DNA of 64,000 nt, from positions 1-64,000 of the forward strand of contig QUDE01000010.1 in assembly GCA_003477405.1 (NCBI GenBank). Direction: 5' to 3'. The notes beneath the pieces were generated by a model. That model saw only the letters and a list, made by a program, of their open reading frames with translations, searched no databases and was not told the origin of the DNA. Position 1 is the stretch's first letter. Each line of letters begins with the position of its first letter. Made by a program: the position numbers and the translations under genes. This document shows, in pieces, positions 14,935 to 23,445 of this stretch. This DNA comes from Ruminococcaceae bacterium AM07-15 (lineage in GTDB: Bacteria > Bacillota > Clostridia > Oscillospirales > Butyricicoccaceae).

Positions 14935-15756
14935 ATGAAGATCGGATTGATCCAGATGGGAGCCGGGATGGACAAGAACAAAAATCTTTGTCGTGCGGCG
15001 GAATTTGTAAAGAAATGCAAAGAGAATGGAGCCGATATCGCCGTGCTTCCGGAAATTTTTAACGGCCCTTATTCCAACGATTATTTCCGCCAGTATGCCG
15101 AGCCTGTGGGAGAACGGAGCTGGAAGGCCTTGTCTCACATGGCAAAGGACAACCAGCTGTGGCTGGTGGGCGGCTCCATCCCGGAGATCGATGAAGAGGG
15201 GAAGGTTTACAACACTTCCTTTGTGTTTGATCCGGAGGGAAACCAAGTGGCCCGCCACCGGAAAATGCATTTGTTTGACATCGATGTCAAGGGCGGCCAG
15301 AGCTTCAAGGAGTCGGACACCTTTACCGCCGGAGATGAGGTGACGGTGTTTGACACCCCTTGGGGAAAGATCGGTCTTTGCATCTGCTTTGACTTCCGCT
15401 TCCCCGAGCTTTCCCGGCTGATGGTGCTGGGAGGGGCCCAGGTGCTGGTGGTGCCGGCGGCCTTCAACATGACCACAGGCCCGGCTCATTGGGAACTCCT
15501 TTTCCGCCAGCGTGCGGTGGACGGCCAGTGCTACACCGTGGGCGTGGCTCCGGCCCGGGATGAAAAGGGCTGCTATGTGTCCTATGGCAATTCCATTGCC
15601 GTCTCCCCTTGGGGAGATGTGCTGTGGCGGGCCGGGGCAGAAGAAACTTTCCAGGTGGTGGAGCTGGACATGGAGCAGGTACAGCAGGTGCGCCAGCAGC
15701 TGCCGCTGCTTTCTGCCCGCCGGGAGGATGTATACGAGGTGCGGGAAAAGAAATAG
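14935..15756 (+). CDS. Carbon-nitrogen hydrolase (omega-amidase/Nit2-like)
   Basis: The 273-residue protein is a single nitrilase-superfamily domain with the full catalytic triad: Glu40 (LPEIF), Lys110 (RKMHLFDID) and Cys151 (CFDFRFPE). The RKMHLFDID and RFPELSR stretches are close to omega-amidase (Nit2/YafV branch), which hydrolyses alpha-ketoglutaramate or ketosuccinamate. GGGAGGG precedes the ATG. It is ten bases from the next gene and likely shares a transcript with vanW and proC. Substrate is inferred from motif similarity only. Confidence 0.85.
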   Translation: MKIGLIQMGAGMDKNKNLCRAAEFVKKCKENGADIAVLPEIFNGPYSNDYFRQYAEPVGERSWKALSHMAKDNQLWLVGGSIPEIDEEGKVYNTSFVFDPEGNQVARHRKMHLFDIDVKGGQSFKESDTFTAGDEVTVFDTPWGKIGLCICFDFRFPELSRLMVLGGAQVLVVPAAFNMTTGPAHWELLFRQRAVDGQCYTVGVAPARDEKGCYVSYGNSIAVSPWGDVLWRAGAEETFQVVELDMEQVQQVRQQLPLLSARREDVYEVREKK

Positions 15757-15765
15757 GAGGCGCCT

Positions 15766-16632
15766 ATGGCCAGAAAGCTCTTTTGCCAGTGGGGACCTTG
15801 GGCCTATCGCATCTCCCAGGAAAAGGAGATTCTCCGCCGGAAGATGAAAGACCTTTCCCAGGGCCCCTTTGCCAAGACATTCCAGAAAGAACCATTGCCG
15901 CAGCTGATCTATGACCACAAATCCCTCATCCTCCGCCGGTTGGGGGATGTAGATATGGCTTTGCAGCAAAACAAAAGGGTGAATCTGACCCTGGCCGCTC
16001 CACGGGTGGATGGGATTCTGATCTATCCCGGGGAGACCTTTTCCTTTTGGCATCTGGTGGGCCGGTGCACTCGACGCAAAGGCTATCAGACGGGTATGAC
16101 CATCGGCAAGGGACAGGTGGGCCAGGGCGTGGGGGGCGGAATGTGCCAATTTACAAACCTCATCCATTTCATGGTGCTCCACAGCCCCTTGACCATCCTG
16201 GAGCATCACCATCATGACAGCATGGATCTGTTCCCCGATTTTGGCCGTCAGGTGCCCTTTGGGGTGGGAACCTCCATTGCCTATAATTACCTGGATTACC
16301 GGGTGAGAAACGATACTCAGCAGGTTTTTCAGCTGAAAACCTTTATTGACGGGGAGTATCTCCACGGCCAGCTGCGGTGTCAGGAACCTCTGCCTTATTG
16401 CTGGCACCTCCGGGTGGAGAACGAGTATTTTGAAAAAGAAGGGGCGGAACTTTACCGCCATAACACCATCTATCGCCGGAAAGTGGACAAAAAAACAGGA
16501 AACTATGAAGACACTGTCCTGATGCGCAACCGGGCCCGGGTGCTCTATGACCACAGCTATGTGCCCCAAAGCGCCATCCGGCAGCAGGAAGAGGAAAGAA
16601 AGGAAGAAAGCAAATGTTCCAGTATACCATAG
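15766..16632 (+). CDS. VanW family protein
   Basis: The 288-residue protein has a central VanW domain (about residues 85-230) with YPGETFSFWHLVG, the GKGQVGQGVGGGMCQ glycine-rich core and a His-rich HHHHDS stretch. VanW was named from vanB clusters but most members lie outside resistance loci and their role is unknown; many occur in spore formers. No membrane segment or signal peptide is seen. Its last 19 bases overlap the start of proC, so the two are translated together. No vancomycin resistance genes are near. Confidence 0.85.
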   Translation: MARKLFCQWGPWAYRISQEKEILRRKMKDLSQGPFAKTFQKEPLPQLIYDHKSLILRRLGDVDMALQQNKRVNLTLAAPRVDGILIYPGETFSFWHLVGRCTRRKGYQTGMTIGKGQVGQGVGGGMCQFTNLIHFMVLHSPLTILEHHHHDSMDLFPDFGRQVPFGVGTSIAYNYLDYRVRNDTQQVFQLKTFIDGEYLHGQLRCQEPLPYCWHLRVENEYFEKEGAELYRHNTIYRRKVDKKTGNYEDTVLMRNRARVLYDHSYVPQSAIRQQEEERKEESKCSSIP

Positions 16633-17438
16633 GATTCATCGGCACAGGAAACATGGGCGCGGCCCTGGTACGGGCGGCCTGCAAGGGCATCGGCCCTCAG
16701 CAGGTGGTGGTGACCAATCACACCCCGGCCAAGGCCCAGACTCTGGCCAAGGAAGTGGGCTGCCAGGTGGTGCTCACCAATGAAGAGGTGGTGCGCCAGA
16801 GCAAATTCATTATGCTGGGGGTCAAGCCTCACATCCTGCCGGAAGTGCTGCGGCAGATCGCCCCGGTGGTGAAGGAGTGCACCGACCAGGGAGAAGAAAA
16901 GATCCTGGTTTCCATGGCCGCCGGAGTCACCATGGAGAGCATTTATCAGCATCTGAACCTTCCCGACCGGGTGCCTGTGCTGCGCATCATGCCCAACACC
17001 CCCGCCGCTATCGGCAAGGGGATGACTTTGATCCATCCGGAGTGCTGCAAGCCGGAGCTGGTGGATGAATTCGAAACCATCATGGCCCAGTCGGGCCGGT
17101 TTGACCGGATCGGGGAGAATCTGGCCGATGCCGCCGGTGCGGCTTCCGGCTGCGTGCCCGCCTTTGCCTACCTCTTTATGGAAGGCCTGGCCGATGGCGC
17201 CGTTATGGCCGGTGTGCCCCGTCAGAAGGCCATGACCTATGTGGCCCAGGCTGTGCTGGGCGCCGCTTCCCTGGTGTTGGAAAGCGGCCAGCACCCCGGT
17301 GCGCTGAAGGACGCCGTTTGCTCCCCGGGAGGTTCCACCATTGTGGGCGTCTCCAAGCTGGAGGAAGGCGGCCTGCGCAGCGCCTGCATCCAGGCCGTGG
17401 CCGGGTCTGCGGAGAAGAACAAGCAGCTGGGTAAATAA
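16614..17438 (+). CDS. proC: Pyrroline-5-carboxylate reductase
   Basis: The 274-residue enzyme carries out the last step of proline synthesis, reducing pyrroline-5-carboxylate with NAD(P)H. The Rossmann start IGFIGTGNMGAALV and the conserved C-terminal block (SPGGSTIVGVSKLEEGG, with LRSA) are clear. Length is normal. The ATG lies within the end of vanW and a purine-rich GGAAGAAAG precedes it. A strong terminator follows five bases after the stop. proA and proB are not in the window. Confidence 0.93.
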   Translation: MFQYTIGFIGTGNMGAALVRAACKGIGPQQVVVTNHTPAKAQTLAKEVGCQVVLTNEEVVRQSKFIMLGVKPHILPEVLRQIAPVVKECTDQGEEKILVSMAAGVTMESIYQHLNLPDRVPVLRIMPNTPAAIGKGMTLIHPECCKPELVDEFETIMAQSGRFDRIGENLADAAGAASGCVPAFAYLFMEGLADGAVMAGVPRQKAMTYVAQAVLGAASLVLESGQHPGALKDAVCSPGGSTIVGVSKLEEGGLRSACIQAVAGSAEKNKQLGK

Positions 17439-17442
17439 GTGG

Positions 17443-17477
17443 AAAAAGGGCTTCCTGCAAACCGGGAAGCCCTTTTT
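17443..17477 (+). terminator. Terminator of the nitrilase-vanW-proC unit
   Basis: GGGCTTCC/GGGAAGCCC with flanking A5 and T5 pairing, 8-nt loop. It lies between proC and the Nudix gene. Confidence 0.88.
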
Positions 17478-17499
17478 GGTAAAAAGAAAGGAGCAGAAT

Positions 17500-17889
17500 A
17501 TGACAGAGGTGGTGGCAGCGCTCATCTGGGAAGGCGACCGGTTTCTCATCGGCCAGAGGCCGGAGCACAAGGCCCGGGGGCTTTTGTGGGAATTTGTAGG
17601 CGGAAAGACCGAACCGGGGGAAAGCAAGGAGCAGGCTCTGATCCGGGAGTGCCGGGAAGAGCTGGATGTGGAGATTCAGGTGGGGGATGTCTTTTTGGAG
17701 GTAACCCACGAATATACCGACCTCACAGTGCATCTCACCTTGTTTCACGCTTCCATTGTTCGGGGAATTCCCCAAAGATTGGAGCATCAGGACCTTCGGT
17801 GGATCACCCCGCAGGAAATCGAAAATTATGCCTTCTGTCCGGCCGATCAGGTGATACTGGATAAACTGCGTCGGGAAGGCAGAGGATAA
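17500..17889 (+). CDS. mutT: Nudix hydrolase (MutT-like 8-oxo-dGTP diphosphatase)
   Basis: The 129-residue protein is a compact Nudix domain with the box GKTEPGESKEQALIRECREE; the catalytic Glu residues are in place, though the final Gly of the motif is Asp. N-terminal VVAALIWEGDRFLIGQR and the following RGLLWEFVGGK match MutT enzymes that cleanse 8-oxo-dGTP from the nucleotide pool. AAAGGAG precedes the ATG at 17500. Other small Nudix substrates remain possible. Ends in a terminator shared with the converging PTPS-like gene. Confidence 0.83.
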   Translation: MTEVVAALIWEGDRFLIGQRPEHKARGLLWEFVGGKTEPGESKEQALIRECREELDVEIQVGDVFLEVTHEYTDLTVHLTLFHASIVRGIPQRLEHQDLRWITPQEIENYAFCPADQVILDKLRREGRG

Positions 17890-17932
17890 TATATAAAAAG
17901 ACCTGGCCATGTGGCCAGGTCTTTTTATATAT
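17890..17932. terminator. Bidirectional terminator
   Basis: A long perfect stem, AAAAAGACCTGGCCA/TGGCCAGGTCTTTTT extended by ATAT pairs, lies between the converging Nudix and PTPS-like genes. Confidence 0.92.
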
Positions 17933-17946
17933 AGAACAGGAGGAAG

Positions 17947-18513
17947 TTACTTCTTCTGATAGCCGCACTTGGGGCAGACGCCCTTTTCATTCAGGGCAAT
18001 GCCGCACAGGGGGCAGCGGTCGATCTGGTTCTTGGTGACAAATTCCGCAGAAGCGGCATTGACACCGCTGGTAAAGGTGATTTTGGCAATGTTCAATTTG
18101 TCTTTCAGCAGATCATAAACGATTTTGATCATGCCTTCCACCGTCAGGGTCTCCTTGGTGACCACCAGGCGGCATTCGGGATAGGCCTTGGCCAGCTCTG
18201 TCTGGAAAGCAGGGCCTTTCATCTGGTTCTGGGGAGCACCGTTGCGGATGCCCTGGTCCTCGTATACCTGGAGGACAGCGGGGAGCAGGGGATCGTCTTC
18301 CCGCAGGATGAGGGCGTGGTCAAAGTTCTTCAGCACTTCCCAGGCTGTCTTTTGAATTTCGTTACAGGGGAAAACCATGTTGACCCCGGGCTCGATAGTG
18401 TCTTCCACCTCGATGGTCAGGACACCGGTGTGGCCGTGGAGATATTGGGCCTCTCCCTTGAAGCCGTAAAAACGGTGGGCGTATTGCAGATCCAGTGTGG
18501 TGATGCTTCGCAT
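17947..18513 (-). CDS. 6-pyruvoyl-tetrahydropterin synthase/QueD-like protein with zinc ribbon
   Basis: The 188-residue product has a T-fold PTPS/QueD domain: zinc-binding His residues in YAHRFYG and YLHGHTG, a DHALIL segment and a late glutamate pocket. A C-terminal zinc ribbon (CPLCG...CPKCG, last 25 residues) is added, which is not usual for QueD. The Cys that normally sits four residues before the HGH motif is Ala here, so the standard QueD/PTPS chemistry may be altered. No other queuosine or folate genes adjoin. AAGGAGG lies 9 nt before the ATG at 18513. It has its own promoter overlapped by an operator-like palindrome, so it is probably a regulated single gene. Confidence 0.78.
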   Translation of the reverse strand: MRSITTLDLQYAHRFYGFKGEAQYLHGHTGVLTIEVEDTIEPGVNMVFPCNEIQKTAWEVLKNFDHALILREDDPLLPAVLQVYEDQGIRNGAPQNQMKGPAFQTELAKAYPECRLVVTKETLTVEGMIKIVYDLLKDKLNIAKITFTSGVNAASAEFVTKNQIDRCPLCGIALNEKGVCPKCGYQKK

Positions 18514-18566
18514 AGCATTGTCCTCCTTGTAAATGAATTTCCAGGGATGCCCTGGAGAAATAAGAA

Positions 18567-18614
18567 TTAGAATTATTCTAGTTCTAATATACACAAGAGA
18601 GTAACAGTTGTCAA
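18567..18614 (-). promoter_or_regulatory. Promoter with overlapping 7-1-7 operator-like palindrome
   Basis: On the minus strand TTGACA (18609-18614) and TATATT (18586-18591) are 17 bp apart. Directly after the -10, positions 18567-18581 read TTAGAAT-T-ATTCTAG, a 7-1-7 inverted repeat with one mismatch, nested in a larger TTAGAA...TTCTAA repeat reaching 18587. The pattern resembles Fur-superfamily (PerR-type) boxes and sits where a repressor would block transcription start. The regulator itself is not in the window. Confidence 0.6.
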
Positions 18615-18631
18615 GAATTTTTTTGACAAAA

Positions 18632-18660
18632 AAATCCCCCCACCGGCGGTGAGGGGATTT
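18632..18660 (-). terminator. Terminator of the MATE gene
   Basis: AAATCCCCTCACC/GGTGGGGGGATTT on the minus strand (one U-G pair) is followed by a seven-base U-run. Confidence 0.85.
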
Positions 18661-18670
18661 GATGCAATCA

Positions 18671-20053
18671 TTATGCAGAGGTCTTTTCTCCCTGAAGGCG
18701 AGCGGCCCGCCCATCGGAGATCACATCGATCACTCGTTTTTTCTGGAAAATAGCCATGTTGATCAGAATACGCACGATCTGATCGAGAGCAATGGCCACC
18801 CAGATAAAGGACAGATCCAGGTGAAGGAGTTTGCCGCAGATCACCGACATGGGCACACGCACACACCAGATACCCACAAAGGACACTGTCATAGGCACAT
18901 TCCGGTAACCTGCCGAGCGAATGGTGCCGTTATAGACCTTGGCCAGGTCCTGAGGGATCTGGGCAAAGCCCATGATGAACACATATACCCGGCCCAGGGC
19001 CTGGATCTCTGCTTTGTCGGTGAGCAATGTCATAAAGCCGCCGGCAAAGGTGAAGAGGGCCACGCTGGCAAAGACGCCGGTGAAGAAGGAGAATTTCCGC
19101 ATCTGTTTGAAGTACAGCCGGTACAGGGAGTCATCGTTCATGCCGATGGCCCGGGCCGCCAAAGAGGTGGAGGCGGTGACAAAGCCAATGCCCGGCATTT
19201 CGCAGATGGTCTCAGCCTGGAGTCCCAGGTTGTAAGCGGCGAAAGCGGCGCTGCCATAGCCCAGGATCACATTGCTCAGCACAATGGCCGAAAGCTGCCA
19301 GAACACATTCTCACAAGCGGCCGGGATACCGGTCTTGTAAACTTCAGCGAGTATTCGCCGATCCAGGGAGAAAAAAGGCTGGTTGTGGATCTCATGGCTG
19401 AAATAGCCCTTGGGGGCATAGAGAAGGAACAAGCCGGTGAGCCCTCCTGTCATCCAGGAGAAAAGGGTGCTGATGGCAGCGCCGGTGAGTCCCAGGGCCG
19501 GCAGCGGGCCGGGGCCGAAGATCAGCAAAAAGCCCAGGACGATATTGACCCCATTCATCAAAAAGGCGATGTACATAGGGGTTTTGGTGTTGCCGTGGCC
19601 GTTGAAAGCGGCGGCATTCAGGCTGGACAGGGCCATAAAGGGCACGGCGAAAATGGCGATGCGTGCAAAGCCACGGGCGGTATCCAGCAAGGCCTGATCC
19701 TGGGTGAACAGATGAAGGATCGGGTCCAGGAAAACCAGCGTGCCCAGCACACAAAGAAGGGCGACAGGGATGACCGTCACATAGGCCTGCTCCACCGTAC
19801 GGCGGCACTGATCCCGTTTTTGCTGGCCATAGCGCAAAGCCACGATGACCGTGGTGCCGATGCCAATGCCTTTGAAAAGCGCCCAAAAGGTGTTGATAAT
19901 CCGGTTGCCCACGCCTTGTGCGGCAATATCATCGGCCATCAGCCGTCCGATCATGGCGGTGGTCACCAGTCCGGCGGACATCTGGAGCATATTCTCAATG
20001 ATAATCGGCAGCACCATTTTGAAAATATCCCGATTGACTTGCTTTTTGTCCAT
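18671..20053 (-). CDS. MATE family efflux transporter
   Basis: The roughly 460-residue protein has about twelve membrane helices in two six-helix halves, with the typical MATE openings (PIIIENMLQMSAGLVTTAMI and a second-half equivalent PAACENVFWQLSAI). MATE proteins export drugs or metabolites with Na+ or H+ influx. Two ATGs are nine bases apart; the downstream one (20053) is preferred because AAGGGAAGG abuts the first. Substrate is unknown. It lies upstream of the PTPS-like gene on the same strand but is separated from it by a terminator and a promoter. Confidence 0.9.
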   Translation of the reverse strand: MDKKQVNRDIFKMVLPIIIENMLQMSAGLVTTAMIGRLMADDIAAQGVGNRIINTFWALFKGIGIGTTVIVALRYGQQKRDQCRRTVEQAYVTVIPVALLCVLGTLVFLDPILHLFTQDQALLDTARGFARIAIFAVPFMALSSLNAAAFNGHGNTKTPMYIAFLMNGVNIVLGFLLIFGPGPLPALGLTGAAISTLFSWMTGGLTGLFLLYAPKGYFSHEIHNQPFFSLDRRILAEVYKTGIPAACENVFWQLSAIVLSNVILGYGSAAFAAYNLGLQAETICEMPGIGFVTASTSLAARAIGMNDDSLYRLYFKQMRKFSFFTGVFASVALFTFAGGFMTLLTDKAEIQALGRVYVFIMGFAQIPQDLAKVYNGTIRSAGYRNVPMTVSFVGIWCVRVPMSVICGKLLHLDLSFIWVAIALDQIVRILINMAIFQKKRVIDVISDGRAARLQGEKTSA

Positions 20054-20224
20054 CTTCCCCATCCTTCCCTTTTTAATGGGGGAGCGAACGGCTCCCTTGC
20101 TCCCATACTAACATACCCCCTTGCACCGCCGCAAGGGGGGGCAAAAACGGGGAAAATCCAGTTGTTTGATTTTCGCAACTTTTTCAAGAGATATCCACTG
20201 TTTTTGCAGGAACTTTACAAAAAA

Positions 20225-20287
20225 ACACCGGGGAAAAATTTTTTCCCCGGTGCAGTTTTCCCGCCGGGCCCCAAGACCCGGCGGGAG
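20225..20287 (-). terminator. Double hairpin terminator after the SLH-DHHW gene
   Basis: CACCGGGGAAAAA/TTTTTCCCCGGTG (20225-20251) and CCGCCGGG/CCCGGCGG (20260-20287) lie in series between the SLH gene and the MATE gene. The first has its own T-run and A-run, so it can act on either strand. Confidence 0.8.
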
Positions 20288-20309
20288 AGAAATACGGTAT
20301 CTTTGGTGT

Positions 20310-22145
20310 TTACTTCAGCATTTCGCTGTGGTTGACCACCTGCTCGTTATACAGGAAGAGCACATCCTTGCCGGCGAAGTCCACATACTGAGGCAGCAGG
20401 CTGCTCATCATGTATCGGAGATCCACCAGTGTGACGGTCTTGTACTGCTCCACCAGCAGGGGAGCCAGGCTGCAGGAATAGGAATCCCGGAAGATCACCA
20501 GCTCCTTGTCCGAGGTGGCGTTGGGGTTTTCCAGAGTCACCAGGGGAGTGGGGCCGGAGAGGAACACATCATAGGGGGAGTCGCCTTCCAGAGCAGCCAC
20601 ATCATAAATGGTAGCGGGAGCGGTCTGGTCCCAGTTGTTCACCTTGACCTGCTCCATGGCGGCAGAGGTGAGATAGGTCAGGGTCTCAGTGGGGAAGCCA
20701 TCCTTGCCCTGTCCATGCTGGCCGGTAATGTTCTCCTTGGAGTTCTGGGTGAAGGTGGACAGATCAACGGAGAAGCCCATGGTCTTTCCCAGTGTATCGA
20801 CCACATCCTGCAGGCATTCCTGGCGCCAGTGGGGATCGGTCTTGTAGTAGTCCTCCAGCTGGAGTGCGCCGAACAGGTCGATGTACTGAGCGCTCTTCAC
20901 ATTCTCGCCCAGAATGGACTTCATCTGGTCGTAGTCAAAGGAGGTCTCCAGTTTGTCATTGACAAAATAGGACTTGCTGGGGATGACGGAATAATAGAGA
21001 TTTGCAGCTTCTTTCAGCTGATCGGCAGCCAGGTTTTCGATCTTTGCGGCAAAGTTTTTCACCGAATCGGGCCGCAGAGTGCCGATGTCATCCATGTAAT
21101 AGTCCTCATACAGGATCAGGCCGTCGGCGTCCGGTGTGAGTTTGGGGGAAAAGTCCAGCTTCATAAAGCTGTCGGCGATCTGCTGGGGAATGTCGGGATT
21201 GATGACCATCAGGATCAGATTGCCCTGGCTGGCCATGACGATGTCCTCGCGCTCCACGCCAACGCAGATCCACTTCCGGGGATTCACCGAGGTGCGGATC
21301 TCCTCTTTCAGAGCTTCCACATCCACGCCGTCCTTGGCACGCACCAGGCAGACCGAGTGGGGCATGGAGCCGATGGCCGCTTCCGAAGCCACCGCTTCAG
21401 AAACCTGGGACAGATCCTTCAGACCCAGATAGTATTCTGCGGTCTCATCGGTGATGCGGGTGGTGGTTACCAGGGGGATGGCATCGGGATCTTCCAGACC
21501 GGCATAGGTGCGCTCAATGATCCCTTCCAGAGAATCGGCATCGTGGACCAGGCCCAGGGAATCCAGCAGCTTGACGCTTTCGGCCCGGGTGATGTTGGCC
21601 AGAGGACGGAGGGTACCGTCGGGATAGCCGCCCAGATAGCCTTTTTCCACAAAGCCGGCCACAGAAGCCTGGGCATAAGCGGCTACCTGATCGCCGTCAG
21701 AGAACTTATCCAGCACTTCGTCATTGGCCGAGGTGATGCGGAAGGCGCGCCCGGCCATGGTCATGGCATCCTGGCGGGTGATGTTCTGGGAGGGGCGGAA
21801 GGTTTCATCTTCCGAGACGACGCCATAGGCCAGCAGTTTGGTGACGGCGGAATAATACCAATCCCCTTCCTTCACATCGGAGAAGGGGCTTTCGGGAGTT
21901 TCTGCCGGCTGGGAGAGCAGGTTTGCCAGGATGTTGGCAAATTCCGCCCGGGTGATGTTGTTGTCGGGACGGAAGGTGCCGTCCTCATAGCCGCCCAGTT
22001 TGCCGGCTTCCACCCAGCGGGTGATGTTCTCCTCGGCCCAGTGGCCCTGGATGTCGCTGAGGGGGGCGGCAGCAACGGCGCTCCACAGCATGGTAAGGGA
22101 AAGGGCCGCAGCCGCAGGCCGGGCCAGGTAATGCTTTTTGTTCAT
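20310..22145 (-). CDS. SLH-DUF4358-DHHW fusion surface protein
   Basis: The 611-residue protein has a signal peptide (to about residue 27), three SLH repeats (about 28-205; motifs GHWAEENI, GYEDGTFRPDNNITRAEF, FRPSQNITRQDA, GYPDGTLRPLANITRAES), a middle part resembling DUF4358 (about 235-330, SVCLVRAKDGVDVEALKEEI) and a C-terminal domain resembling the DHHW family (about 330-611). The DHHW-type signature is YKTDPHW, and IFRDSYSCSLAPLL looks like the GDSL-type segment of AlgX/DHHW proteins. Separate DUF4358 and DHHW proteins usually accompany membrane O-acyltransferases in Firmicutes. Here they appear fused and anchored to the wall, suggesting acyl transfer to wall or surface glycan. No acyltransferase gene is next to it. 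The SLH call is firm; the others rest on motif reading. Confidence 0.75.
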   Translation of the reverse strand: MNKKHYLARPAAAALSLTMLWSAVAAAPLSDIQGHWAEENITRWVEAGKLGGYEDGTFRPDNNITRAEFANILANLLSQPAETPESPFSDVKEGDWYYSAVTKLLAYGVVSEDETFRPSQNITRQDAMTMAGRAFRITSANDEVLDKFSDGDQVAAYAQASVAGFVEKGYLGGYPDGTLRPLANITRAESVKLLDSLGLVHDADSLEGIIERTYAGLEDPDAIPLVTTTRITDETAEYYLGLKDLSQVSEAVASEAAIGSMPHSVCLVRAKDGVDVEALKEEIRTSVNPRKWICVGVEREDIVMASQGNLILMVINPDIPQQIADSFMKLDFSPKLTPDADGLILYEDYYMDDIGTLRPDSVKNFAAKIENLAADQLKEAANLYYSVIPSKSYFVNDKLETSFDYDQMKSILGENVKSAQYIDLFGALQLEDYYKTDPHWRQECLQDVVDTLGKTMGFSVDLSTFTQNSKENITGQHGQGKDGFPTETLTYLTSAAMEQVKVNNWDQTAPATIYDVAALEGDSPYDVFLSGPTPLVTLENPNATSDKELVIFRDSYSCSLAPLLVEQYKTVTLVDLRYMMSSLLPQYVDFAGKDVLFLYNEQVVNHSEMLK

Positions 22146-22230
22146 GGGTTACAGTCTCCTTTCGGTCTCATTGGGTTTCATGCCCTCTTTAGACGAAGGC
22201 CTCAGGGAAAAGTTCCCGTTTTTGCAAAAG

Positions 22231-22260
22231 AAAAAAGCGAGACGCTTGTCTCGCTTTTTT
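22231..22260 (-). terminator. Terminator of infC-rpmI-rplT
   Basis: AAAAAAGCGAGAC/GTCTCGCTTTTTT is a near-perfect stem 15 bases past the rplT stop codon. Confidence 0.9.
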
Positions 22261-22274
22261 GGAAAAGATAAAAT

Positions 22275-22628
22275 TTACAGAGCGGCCTTGGCCTTTTCCA
22301 CCAGGGAGGTGAAAGCAGCCATGTCGGACACAGCCAGCTCGGCCAGCATCTTCCGGTTCAGGCCGATGCCCGCCTTCTTCAGGCCGTTCATGAAACGGGA
22401 ATAGTTGATGTCGTTCTGGGCGCAAGCCGCAGAAATACGGGTGATCCACAGTCTTCTGAAGTCGCGCTTTTTCAGCTTTCTGCCCACATAGGCATACTTC
22501 AGGGACTTCATCACCTGCTGATTGGCAACCTTGTAATGGTTCTTTTTATTGCCCCAATAGCCTTTTGCCAGCTTGAGGGTCTTTTTTCTTCTTTTGCGCG
22601 TCATCATCGCGCCTTTTACTCTAGCCAT
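22275..22628 (-). CDS. rplT: 50S ribosomal protein L20
   Basis: The 117-residue basic protein starts [16 protein letters not shown] and carries the LWITRISAA and [13 protein letters not shown] motifs of L20, which binds 23S rRNA domain II and is needed for early 50S assembly. In Firmicutes L20 also represses its own operon by binding the leader RNA of infC. It is the last gene of infC-rpmI-rplT, the standard order. GGAGG lies 11 nt upstream. Confidence 0.98.
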   Translation of the reverse strand: MARVKGAMMTRKRRKKTLKLAKGYWGNKKNHYKVANQQVMKSLKYAYVGRKLKKRDFRRLWITRISAACAQNDINYSRFMNGLKKAGIGLNRKMLAELAVSDMAAFTSLVEKAKAAL

Positions 22629-22657
22629 TGTATTTCAGCCTCCTGTGTATGCTTTGT

Positions 22658-22861
22658 TTAGTTGTAGGGCAGCAGACGCTTGATCTGGGCGGCCTTGGTG
22701 GAATCCACATAGTCGGCCTTGCGCAGCTGGCGTCTTCTCTTGGCGGTGTAGCCATGGCCATTGTTGAAATGGCGTCTGTTGATGGAACCGTGCTTGATTT
22801 TGCCGGACTTGGTCAGCTTAAATCTTTTTTTGGCGCCTGTATGAGTTTTGATCTTCGGCAT
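22658..22861 (-). CDS. rpmI: 50S ribosomal protein L35
   Basis: The 67-residue product starts MPKIKTHTGAKKRFK and is very basic, matching L35 in full length. It sits between infC and rplT as in nearly all Firmicutes and is cotranscribed with them. Confidence 0.98.
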   Translation of the reverse strand: MPKIKTHTGAKKRFKLTKSGKIKHGSINRRHFNNGHGYTAKRRRQLRKADYVDSTKAAQIKRLLPYN

Positions 22862-22901
22862 AGCTTTTGAAACTCCTCTCTTAAAACAAACGGCACAGCC
22901 G

Positions 22902-23423
22902 TTATGGTTTTTTCTTGACGGGGGCCAGGAACATGATCATCTGGCGGCCCTCCAGCTTGGGCTCTTTTTCCACATTGCCCACTTCCTTGCAGGTTTCGGC
23001 GAACTTCTTCAGCAGATCCATACCGATCTGGGTGTGAGCCATTTCCCGGCCGCGGAAGCGGACGGTGACCTTCACCTTGTCGCCGCCGGTGAGGAACTTG
23101 GTGGCGTTGCGGGCTTTTACCTCGAAATCATGCACATCGATCTTCGGAGAAAAGCGGATCTCTTTGACTTCCACAATGCGCTGATTTTTCTTGGCTTCCT
23201 TCTCTTTTTTAGCCTGCTCAAAGCGGAACTTGCCATAGTCCATGATCTTGCAGACGGGGGGATTGGCCTTGGGGGAGATGTTCACCAGGTCGAGTCCCTT
23301 TTCTTCGGCGGCATCCAGCGCCTTCTGGAGGGACATGATCCCCAGCTGCTGGCCCTCGCTGTCGATCAGCCGGACTTCCTTTTCCCGGATTTCCTCGTTG
23401 ATTTGATGTTCCATGATGCTAAT
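22902..23423 (-). CDS. infC: Translation initiation factor IF-3, likely AUU start
   Basis: IF-3 binds the 30S subunit and proofreads start codon selection. Both lobes are present: N-terminal INEEIREKEVRLIDSEG and C-terminal HDFEVKARNATKFL with VRFRGREMAH. The first ATG (23414) is 18 nt from the AAGGAGGTG ribosome site (23431-23439), too far. An in-frame ATT at 23421-23423 is at the correct distance (9 nt). Because infC is well known to use AUU as a start that IF-3 itself discriminates against, I place the start there, giving 173 residues. Controlled by an attenuator in its leader. Confidence 0.93.
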   Translation of the reverse strand: MSIMEHQINEEIREKEVRLIDSEGQQLGIMSLQKALDAAEEKGLDLVNISPKANPPVCKIMDYGKFRFEQAKKEKEAKKNQRIVEVKEIRFSPKIDVHDFEVKARNATKFLTGGDKVKVTVRFRGREMAHTQIGMDLLKKFAETCKEVGNVEKEPKLEGRQMIMFLAPVKKKP

Positions 23424-23445
23424 GTAAAAGCACCTCCTTGAAAAT

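Noticed and set aside
15766..16632. Vancomycin resistance determinant
   Set aside because: VanW-domain proteins are common outside resistance clusters. No vanA/B ligase, vanH, vanX or two-component genes are nearby.
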